Source: Thermoplasmatota archaeon (GTDB lineage Archaea; Thermoplasmatota; E2; DHVEG-1; B18-G2). From it: a DNA stretch of 64,000 nucleotides. The translations under genes and the position numbers were made by a program. How positions within the stretch are numbered: the stretch's first letter is position 1; each line of letters opens with the position of its first letter. Of this stretch, positions 28,519 through 34,987 are shown in pieces. The notes under the pieces are model-generated. The model saw nothing but the letters and a program-made list of their open reading frames with translations, made no database searches and was not told the DNA's origin. The DNA lies in the NCBI GenBank assembly GCA_029259115.1, contig JAPDJO010000028.1:18593-82592 (forward strand), in the 5' to 3' direction.

Positions 28519-29604
28519 CTATTCTAACTTTTCCACACCAACTTTTTCTGCGATCTCATTTATCTCTTCTAGGACCTTGTGATATATTGGTATACCTATC
28601 TTTAATCTAGTCTCTGCTGTTAAAGCTCCTTTCTCTCCTGGATACCATATCTTCTTTCCCTCTTTGGCTTTGCTTTTCTTTATATCCATGATCATCTCTT
28701 TCATTCTTCTCTTGAACTCTTCTAGAGGCATAAAAGCCTCAACATTTATAGCGATAAACATGTGCCCAACATTGCTATTTTTCTCATCCGTGTTTTTAAC
28801 CCATTTGCTCCATGTCGCATTGGTCAATACTCCGCTTAAAATATCTACCACTAAGCTCAAACCATAGCCTTTATGACCTCCCAGTATTTCACCTATCCCT
28901 CCAAGCGGAAGCTCAGCTCCCTCAGATAGAACCTCGTTAGGATCCGTTGTTATTTCTCCGTACCTATCGACTCCCCAGCCTTCAGGGATTGGTTTATCCT
29001 TTCTCCTGTACAGCTCGAACTTTCCAGTTGAGACTACGCTCGTCGCCATATCGAGTAAAAACGGGGGCATGTCTTCTATTGGAGCACCTATGGCTATAGG
29101 ATTTGTTCCTATGACCTTTTCTATACCCCACGTAGGTGTAACCAAAGGTCTAGTTGTTGTCATCGATATGCCTATAAGTTCTTCATCTACAGCCATAAGA
29201 GAGTAATGTCCAGCTATACCAAAGTGATTGCTATTTCTTACGCCTACCATCCCAAATAGATTTTCCTTAGCTTTATCTATAGCCATTTTCATCGCTTTGT
29301 AGCTCACGGGCTGGCCTAAACCTTCATCTCCATCCAGAAGCGCATGCACCTTGCTTTCCCTTTCTATCCTTATATTTGGTCTGAGATTGACAGCATTCTT
29401 CTCTATAGCTTTAACATATCTCTTCAGTCTCTGAGCACCGTGACTTTCTACGCCTCTAAGATCAGCGATTATGAGATTGTCTGCAACTATCCTTGCATCC
29501 TCTTCTGGTACAGATAAAGCTGTCAAGATATCTACGTAGAATCTATGCAATCTGTCTTTTGAAAACCTTACATAACTCTCATCTACTTCCACCTTTTCAA
29601 ACAT
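28519..29604 (-). CDS. Malate/L-lactate dehydrogenase-type (Ldh_2) oxidoreductase
   Basis: A 361-aa NAD(P)-dependent 2-hydroxyacid dehydrogenase of the Ldh_2/malate dehydrogenase II fold, distinct from Rossmann-fold MDH. Motifs: NLIIADLRGVESHGAQRLKRY near residue 45, VGVRNSNHFGIAGHYSLMAV with the catalytic His region, PIAIGAPIEDMPPFLLDMATSV, and GGHKGYGLSLVVDILSGVL. It could reduce oxaloacetate or related 2-oxoacids. It is followed by the putative RNA region and preceded by the degenerate LAGLIDADG gene. Family firm, substrate not. Confidence 0.9.
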   Translation of the reverse strand: MFEKVEVDESYVRFSKDRLHRFYVDILTALSVPEEDARIVADNLIIADLRGVESHGAQRLKRYVKAIEKNAVNLRPNIRIERESKVHALLDGDEGLGQPVSYKAMKMAIDKAKENLFGMVGVRNSNHFGIAGHYSLMAVDEELIGISMTTTRPLVTPTWGIEKVIGTNPIAIGAPIEDMPPFLLDMATSVVSTGKFELYRRKDKPIPEGWGVDRYGEITTDPNEVLSEGAELPLGGIGEILGGHKGYGLSLVVDILSGVLTNATWSKWVKNTDEKNSNVGHMFIAINVEAFMPLEEFKRRMKEMIMDIKKSKAKEGKKIWYPGEKGALTAETRLKIGIPIYHKVLEEINEIAEKVGVEKLE

Positions 29605-29635
29605 GGAGCAAGGTATAAGAAAACTAAATTTTAAA

Positions 29636-30025
29636 TCATTTTGATTCGCAGTATCTTTTCATAACAGCTTTTCTTGCCGTCTCAGAGTTAAACCTATGTT
29701 GTTTTTTCTTATACTTCAAAAACTCGAGCATTCTCTGTGCCTCCTCCTTGCGATTTTTCAGATAGGGAATCACATTAGTAAGTAGATGATAAAGTTCTAC
29801 TCTGCTATGAACCAGCCAAGTGTAGACGATTTTTCCGTTTCTCACGGTTTCTTTCACGCGGCCCATGTTTGTTAATCTGTAAAGTAATCTGATTATCGAA
29901 CCATCTACGGTTGATATCTTGAATGTGTGAAAATGGTGACCTTTTTCATTAACTCTATAGTAAAAACAGCCTCTCTTATCTATAAAAGCAGCTATGATTG
30001 GAGCAGTATTGCTATCTATCATCAA
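29636..30025 (-). CDS. Stand-alone LAGLIDADG-like protein with degenerate active site
   Basis: A 129-aa protein. Residues 10-21 (IIAAFIDKRGCF) align with the LAGLIDADG motif and its downstream glycine-aromatic pair, and the following alpha-beta-beta-alpha pattern (HTFKISTVDGSIIRLLYRL... VYTWLVHSRVELYHLLTNVIPYL) fits one LAGLIDADG domain. The second acidic residue of the motif, the catalytic one, is Arg18. A nuclease role therefore looks lost, and a DNA- or RNA-binding role is more likely (inference). The C terminus (NSETARKAVMKRYCESK) is basic. It is not inside an intein or intron. AT-only DNA with TATA-like elements precedes it. Confidence 0.7.
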   Translation of the reverse strand: MMIDSNTAPIIAAFIDKRGCFYYRVNEKGHHFHTFKISTVDGSIIRLLYRLTNMGRVKETVRNGKIVYTWLVHSRVELYHLLTNVIPYLKNRKEEAQRMLEFLKYKKKQHRFNSETARKAVMKRYCESK

Positions 30026-30058
30026 ATATAATATATACTTTACTCATAATAAATTTTA

Positions 30059-30508
30059 CTATATACTTTTAATTATATCTAAAGCTTCTTTTAAACACCT
30101 CCCTATAGATATCCTTCCAAGAATTTCGCTAGATATAAATCTTTCCTCCTTTAGACTCTTCAGTACATCGAGTATTTGTTCTATTCTGAGTTGAAAATCC
30201 AAACATTCATGGAGATGTATCACGGCATTAACATCAGGTAGTCTGTATATCATCCAGTGAATTGGTAAAGAGGGAGGAGGCTGATTATAGCCTATAACAA
30301 GAGCCGTATCCGTCGATATGTTGTAGTCTACAACTTCAACAAAATCATCCTCACTTAAATTTTTAAGTTCTGGATTCGTCGAGATCAGTATTCTATTCCC
30401 ATACCTAACACTTATCGTTCCTCTCTGATCCATTTCTCTTCCTATATCAATGATCTCTTTCACATAAGGGTTTCTAACCTTTTCTCTAGATAGAATTATC
30501 ACTCTCAC
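30059..30508 (-). CDS. Short class II aldolase/adducin-like protein
   Basis: A 149-aa protein from a GTG start. It resembles class II aldolases (fuculose-phosphate aldolase type): GTISVRYGNRILIST near residue 30 matches the NxS-R substrate loop, and NAVIHLHE matches the zinc motif HxH. The family normally has about 190-220 aa and a further zinc His. Here the C-terminal half is replaced by a charged helix (FQLRIEQILDVLKSLKEERF), so activity is uncertain. It is divergent from the LsrF-like aldolase, across a 70-bp promoter region. Confidence 0.65.
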   Translation of the reverse strand: MRVIILSREKVRNPYVKEIIDIGREMDQRGTISVRYGNRILISTNPELKNLSEDDFVEVVDYNISTDTALVIGYNQPPPSLPIHWMIYRLPDVNAVIHLHECLDFQLRIEQILDVLKSLKEERFISSEILGRISIGRCLKEALDIIKSI

Positions 30509-30538
30509 ATACCCTATATCTACTTCCAGTAATAAACC

Positions 30539-30547
30539 TTTTATAAG
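30539..30547 (+). promoter_or_regulatory. TATA box of the LsrF-like/dehydrogenase operon
   Basis: TTTTATAAG at 30539-30547 predicts a start near 30568, about 10 nt before the ATG at 30578. Confidence 0.45.
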
Positions 30548-30577
30548 CGATCCAAATTCCTTACTTTGGGGATAATT

Positions 30578-31378
30578 ATGGATTGGGGGATGAAAAACAG
30601 ATTATCCAGAATAATAAAACCGAAGGATAATAGAACGGTTATGCTAGCTGTGGATCATGGCTATTTTATGGGTCCGACAACAGGTCTAGAGAATCTAGGT
30701 AAGACCGTGATACCTCTTCTGCCCTATGCTGATAGTCTCATGCTAACCAGAGGTGCACTCAGGAGATACATACCTCCAGAGACAGATACCCCTATCGTTT
30801 TAAGAATATCTGGAGGCACAAGTATAGTTGGCAAGGAACTCCTTCACGAAGGAATCATAACCTCTATGAAGGAAGCAATAAGATTGAATGTTGCAGGAGT
30901 TGCTTTCTCTATCCTCATTGGAGCAGATTTTGAAAGAGATACATTACTCGGACTTGCAAAAGTAGTTGATGAAGCAGAGGAGTATGGTATTCCCGTGGTA
31001 GCAGTAACCGCTGTTGGAAGAGACATGAACAAAGATGCCAAGTATCTCAGCCTAGCATCGAGGATGGCAGCAGAATTCGGCGCTCATATAGTGAAGACAT
31101 ACTACTGCGAGAACTTTGAAAGAGTCGTAGATACTTGCCCAGTTCCAATAGTCATAGCTGGCGGAAAAAAGATAGACGAAAAAGATGCTCTAGAGATGAC
31201 ATACAATGCCATACAAGCCGGAGCAGCAGGCGTCGACATGGGTAGAAATATATTCCAGTCCAGCAATCCAGTTGGAATGATAAAGGCAATAAGAGCCATA
31301 GTTCATGAGGGTGCAACTCCAAAAGAAGCTTATGAGATTTTCAAAGAAGAACCTTTGGTAGAGGTAAGGAGCGAGTAA
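30578..31378 (+). CDS. LsrF/DhnA-type class I aldolase or thiolase
   Basis: About 266 aa. The start at ATG 30578 gives MDWGMKNRLSRII, aligning with the conserved N-terminal block of bacterial LsrF (DWGMxSRLSRI). Other LsrF-like blocks are TVMLAVDHGYFMGPTTGLE, IVKTYYCENFERVV (Schiff-base Lys), PVPIVIAGGKK and GVDMGRNIFQS. LsrF is the last enzyme of autoinducer-2 phosphate breakdown; archaeal relatives in this superfamily act as fructose-bisphosphate or 2-amino-3,7-dideoxy-heptulosonate aldolases. The similarity to LsrF is stronger than to those. Substrate is inferred only. The dehydrogenase follows 4 bp later. Confidence 0.85.
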   Translation: MDWGMKNRLSRIIKPKDNRTVMLAVDHGYFMGPTTGLENLGKTVIPLLPYADSLMLTRGALRRYIPPETDTPIVLRISGGTSIVGKELLHEGIITSMKEAIRLNVAGVAFSILIGADFERDTLLGLAKVVDEAEEYGIPVVAVTAVGRDMNKDAKYLSLASRMAAEFGAHIVKTYYCENFERVVDTCPVPIVIAGGKKIDEKDALEMTYNAIQAGAAGVDMGRNIFQSSNPVGMIKAIRAIVHEGATPKEAYEIFKEEPLVEVRSE

Positions 31379-31382
31379 TCAT

Positions 31383-32411
31383 ATGGGAAAGATGAAGGTT
31401 GGAGTCTACTACAATAACAAAGATGTCAGGGTAGAATATAGAGAGATACCAGAGATCGGAGATAGAGAGATACTAGTTAGAGTGAGAGCATGTGGTATAT
31501 GTGGAAGCGACGTAATGGAATGGTACAGGATAAAGAAAGCTCCAAGAGTCTTAGGGCATGAGATGACTGGAGATATCGCTAAGATCGGAAAAGAAGTCAA
31601 AGATTTTAAAGTCGGAGACAGGGTTTTTGTTTCTCATCACGTCCCCTGCAACTCCTGTAGATATTGTCTGAGAGGGGATCACACCCTTTGCGATACTCTA
31701 CATTCTACAAACTTTGACCCTGGTGGATTTTCTGAGTATGTTAGGATTCCGGAGATAAATGTTAGAACTGGGACATTTCTGCTTCCCGATGAGATATCCT
31801 ATGATGAGGGTGTATTTATAGAGCCTTTAGCTTGCGTAATAAGAGGTTTCAGGATAGCTGAAATAAAACCAAATCAAACTATAGCAGTTATAGGAAGCGG
31901 CATAGCTGGATTATTGCAGATAAAGTTAGCTAGGGCATGGGGAGCTAAAAAGATAATAGCTGTGGATATCAATGATTATAGACTGAGGAAAGCAAAGGAG
32001 TTCGGTGCTGATCTTACCTTGAACGCATCCGAAGATGTTCCAAGGAGAATAATGGAAGAGAACGACGGTTACCTTGCTGATACAGTTATACTTTCAGCAG
32101 GAGTGAAATCTGCATTTATCCAAGCTCTTAAATGCGTAGATAGAGGAGGGACTCTCCTTCTGTTTGCCCCTTTACCTCCAGATGTCGATATTCCTGTAAA
32201 CGTGTTTGATGTGTGGAATAGACAGATAAAGATAGTATCTACGTATGCGGGGGCGCCGAGAGATATAAGGGAGGCAATAGAAATACTAAAGAGCAGAAAG
32301 ATCAGAGTTGACGATATGATCACGCATAGGCTAAGTTTGAATGAGATTCAAAAGGGTTTTGAGTTGGTAGCTGAAGCTCAAGAGTCTCTTAAAGTGGTGA
32401 TTTATCCTTAG
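31383..32411 (+). CDS. Zinc-dependent medium-chain alcohol/polyol dehydrogenase
   Basis: A 342-aa MDR enzyme. The catalytic zinc ligands are in ACGICGSD and GHEMTG (Cys, His-Glu). The structural zinc loop is CNSCRYCLRGDHTLC. The Rossmann motif is VIGSGIAGLLQIKLA with an acidic AVDIND for NAD. It looks like the sorbitol/galactitol-1-phosphate/threonine dehydrogenase branch. It is cotranscribed with the LsrF-like gene. The genome also has a short-chain threonine dehydrogenase, so this protein is probably a polyol or sugar-phosphate dehydrogenase (inference). Confidence 0.88.
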   Translation: MGKMKVGVYYNNKDVRVEYREIPEIGDREILVRVRACGICGSDVMEWYRIKKAPRVLGHEMTGDIAKIGKEVKDFKVGDRVFVSHHVPCNSCRYCLRGDHTLCDTLHSTNFDPGGFSEYVRIPEINVRTGTFLLPDEISYDEGVFIEPLACVIRGFRIAEIKPNQTIAVIGSGIAGLLQIKLARAWGAKKIIAVDINDYRLRKAKEFGADLTLNASEDVPRRIMEENDGYLADTVILSAGVKSAFIQALKCVDRGGTLLLFAPLPPDVDIPVNVFDVWNRQIKIVSTYAGAPRDIREAIEILKSRKIRVDDMITHRLSLNEIQKGFELVAEAQESLKVVIYP

Positions 32412-32497
32412 ACACGATTTTATTTATTTAGAAAAAATTTAAATATGCCTTTTTAAATCGCCGATAAAACTTCAAGACACGAGCTGTAAAAGAAAGG

Positions 32498-32507
32498 TTA
32501 TATATTT
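32498..32507 (+). promoter_or_regulatory. TATA box of the discoidin-like exported protein
   Basis: TTATATATTT at 32498-32507 is about 27 nt before the ATG at 32529, and a GGGTG ribosome-binding motif lies between them. Confidence 0.5.
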
Positions 32508-32528
32508 CAAAGAGAAGAGGGTGAAACT

Positions 32529-34259
32529 ATGAGGAAATGGTCAGTTATGTTTGGCATATTTTTGCTTCTAGCCAGCACTTTATCAGTTGTCGAAGGAGAG
32601 TATACAGCAATTTCTTCATCAATGTCAAGTTGTGGAGATGGATGGGAAAGAGGAGAGAATATAGCGTTGGATAAGCCAGTAAGAGGATACAATCTGGTGG
32701 ATGGTTACGATAACCCAGCCTATGCAAATGATGGGATAAAAGATGATGAGACCAAGGTAGTTTCTATAGGGAAATGCCCATCGCCAGAAGGGTGGATAGA
32801 GATAGATCTCCAAAACCCGTACTACATCTATGAAACTAGAATTATAGTCAAAAGAATATGGGTACCATCGGATAAAAAGCAATCTGATATGAAGTTACAG
32901 TTGTTTATCAAGGGACATTGGATTACAGTATGGTCAGAAAATAACATGCCGAATGGAATAAAACAGGAAATAGTCATCCCTTGTTCAGGATATAAAACTG
33001 ATAAAGTTAGAATCGTAAAATCAAAATCAACAGGTTTACTGGAAGATATTCTTACTATATATGAAATAGAGGTTTACGATGCAATAGACATCTCCCCACC
33101 TGATACAGAGATTATAGGAGGACCAGGAAATGGTGTCACGATTGATTATAGAAATGTTAAATTCAAATGGAGAGGAATTGATAATGAACTAGAGGAAGAT
33201 CTCTCGTATGAATGGAGGGTTAAGAACCAAGGTACCTGGTCTGAATGGACAAAAACAAGAGATAAAGAGGTCGTATTACATCTAAAAGAAGGGAAAACAG
33301 TATTTGAGGTTAGATCTATAGATTCTTTTGGAAATGTAGATCCATCACCTGCAAGAGTGAGATTCTATGTGGATCTCTCCTCTCCAGAGGTAAATATAAC
33401 CATGCCTGAAGCAGGGTATCTCTATGTGTTTGGGATTAAGGTCTTACCTGTTGTAGTAAATGGTTCGTATGCAGTTGTGATAGGGTCTTGTAAATTAAAG
33501 GCATTTGCTAGAGATGCTGGAGGCGGGCTAAGTCATGGAGAAATATACCTAAACGAGGTACACATAAAACATATAGATTTTCATTGTGAAAAAGAGGTAG
33601 ATATAGAAAACGATGTGTACAACGGCTTCTTTAGATACAGGATAGTAGTTTTTGATACATCTGAAAAATCAGCATCTGACTCTATACAAATTAAGGGTTA
33701 TTCAACTGGTAGAGATCCTCCAGGATATCTTAGCAATAGAAATGCACCCCCATATCAGGTAACAAAACCTCTTGGTCCATCGACAGGGAAGACCGATAAG
33801 ATTTACACCTTTTCTTGTAAAGCGGAAGATGTAGAAAAAGATGAGATATACTACATGTTTGTGTGGGGGGATGGAACAAACAGTGGATGGATAGGACCAT
33901 TCAGAGCTGGAGAAACTGCAGAAGCCTCCCATTCCTGGAGTAAGAAAGGAACATATGAGATAAAAGTATTTGTCAAAGATGATAAAGGCAACCAAGGAGA
34001 ATGGTACTCATCCACAACTATAAGGATAGACGATGGAAAGGATAATAGACAAGATAATAATGTGGTTCACAACAAGAGAAATGTATTTGTAATAAAGAGA
34101 TTCAAACCCTCACCTATAAAGATATTTACAGGTGAGACGGGTATAAAAGCGATTGTCAGAAATTCAAAAATTCTAAACAAGACGATAACATTTGCTAGAG
34201 TCAGAGTCTCTAAGACAAGAATTACAAAAAGTTTTAACTTAGACAAGATAGGGCATTAA
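32529..34259 (+). CDS. Exported protein with discoidin-like and PKD-like domains
   Basis: A 576-aa protein with a signal peptide at 1-24. Residues about 35-195 resemble an F5/8-type C (discoidin) carbohydrate-binding domain (ENIALDKPVRGY...WIEIDLQNPYYIYETRIIV... IYEIEVYD). About 200-290 and 290-395 look like Ig-like beta sandwiches of the kind in surface adhesins (YEWRVKNQGTWSEW, VDLSSPEVNITMPEAG). A PKD-like module follows at about 415-500 (FVWGDGTNSGW...HSWSKKGTYEIKVFV), then a basic tail without an obvious anchor. It is probably secreted and sugar-binding. It is a relative of the 573-aa protein through the PKD module. Confidence 0.8.
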   Translation: MRKWSVMFGIFLLLASTLSVVEGEYTAISSSMSSCGDGWERGENIALDKPVRGYNLVDGYDNPAYANDGIKDDETKVVSIGKCPSPEGWIEIDLQNPYYIYETRIIVKRIWVPSDKKQSDMKLQLFIKGHWITVWSENNMPNGIKQEIVIPCSGYKTDKVRIVKSKSTGLLEDILTIYEIEVYDAIDISPPDTEIIGGPGNGVTIDYRNVKFKWRGIDNELEEDLSYEWRVKNQGTWSEWTKTRDKEVVLHLKEGKTVFEVRSIDSFGNVDPSPARVRFYVDLSSPEVNITMPEAGYLYVFGIKVLPVVVNGSYAVVIGSCKLKAFARDAGGGLSHGEIYLNEVHIKHIDFHCEKEVDIENDVYNGFFRYRIVVFDTSEKSASDSIQIKGYSTGRDPPGYLSNRNAPPYQVTKPLGPSTGKTDKIYTFSCKAEDVEKDEIYYMFVWGDGTNSGWIGPFRAGETAEASHSWSKKGTYEIKVFVKDDKGNQGEWYSSTTIRIDDGKDNRQDNNVVHNKRNVFVIKRFKPSPIKIFTGETGIKAIVRNSKILNKTITFARVRVSKTRITKSFNLDKIGH

Positions 34260-34330
34260 ATTTCAGGATAAGGATCTGGAACCTCTATAGTTGGGTCGGG
34301 TTCTGTTCCACTACTCTTTCTATTTCCCAT
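34256..34330 (-). CDS. Possible 24-residue proline-rich microprotein
   Basis: A minus-strand ATG (34330) opens a 24-codon frame rich in Pro, Asp and Glu, ending at a TAA that overlaps the convergent 576-aa gene's stop. TTTTATATGAG about 27 nt upstream on the same strand is a good TATA box for a leaderless transcript. There is no other evidence, and such a short frame could be chance. Confidence 0.25.
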   Translation of the reverse strand: MGNRKSSGTEPDPTIEVPDPYPEI

Positions 34331-34389
34331 TGTTAATTATCTTTGTGCATTCTCATATAAAAACATTTTCGTACAAAAATTAGCAGAGA

Positions 34390-34463
34390 TGCCCGCACCG
34401 GGATTCGAACCCGGGTAGGAGGCTCCGCAGGCCTCCAGGATATCCAAGCTACCTCATGCGGGC
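34390..34463 (-). tRNA. tRNA-Arg (GCG)
   Basis: The minus strand gives a 7-bp acceptor (GCCCGCA with TGCGGGC), anticodon stem GAGGC/GCCTC with loop CTGCGGA (anticodon GCG, reading CGC/CGU) and T arm CCGGG-TTCGAAT-CCCGG. The discriminator is A and CCA is not encoded. G1 of the tRNA is also the last G of the TAG stop codon of cgi121, so the two genes overlap by one nucleotide. Confidence 0.95.
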
Positions 34464-34987
34464 TATTTCATGATATCGAGCATCGCTACCCTTTCCAAAA
34501 TCAGATCTACATATTTATCTTTGTCCACGGTATCTAACTCTTCTTCGGTAAAGCCAAATCTCTTCAATTTTTCTCTATTTACATTTATCACATCCTCATT
34601 TATTTTCATACCGAGACTTTTAACTATACTTTCAGCATTCTCTTCAGAAATTTTTCCGCTCAAGTCTTTAAAGTCTCTGGAATCCAGAAATATAAAAACA
34701 AATCTCTGGCTCTCTTCCCTTATACCTATCTTGTCTATCGCATCCTTTACTTGACGTTCCCCAGCCATATACAATAAAAGTTCCATAGATAACTTTCTCA
34801 TGCTGTTCCTATTTTCTTTAAAGGCTCTGATTGCATGATGACATGCAGATATCACATGTTCTTTCCCACATACAAGATCAGCATCCACTACCTGAATCTC
34901 TATCCCTTTATCTTCTGATATTTTCCTTACTTCTTCTATGAATCTTTCAATATCCTCTATCTTTCCCTCCGCACCAACCAGTATCAT
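34463..34987 (-). CDS. cgi121: KEOPS subunit Cgi121
   Basis: This 174-aa protein has the Cgi121/TPRKB signature CGKEHVISACHHAIRAF followed by LSMELLLYMAGERQVKDAI, and a central RFVFIFLD strand. Cgi121 recruits the 3' CCA end of tRNA to KEOPS. The other KEOPS genes kae1 and bud32 lie 12 kb away. It overlaps hel308 by 4 bp (ATGA). Its stop codon TAG contributes its G to the first base of the following tRNA-Arg. Confidence 0.9.
   Translation of the reverse strand: MILVGAEGKIEDIERFIEEVRKISEDKGIEIQVVDADLVCGKEHVISACHHAIRAFKENRNSMRKLSMELLLYMAGERQVKDAIDKIGIREESQRFVFIFLDSRDFKDLSGKISEENAESIVKSLGMKINEDVINVNREKLKRFGFTEEELDTVDKDKYVDLILERVAMLDIMK

Noticed and set aside
29636..30025. Active homing endonuclease or mobile element
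   Set aside because: The catalytic acidic residue is Arg, only one motif is present, and there are no flanking repeats, intron or intein borders.
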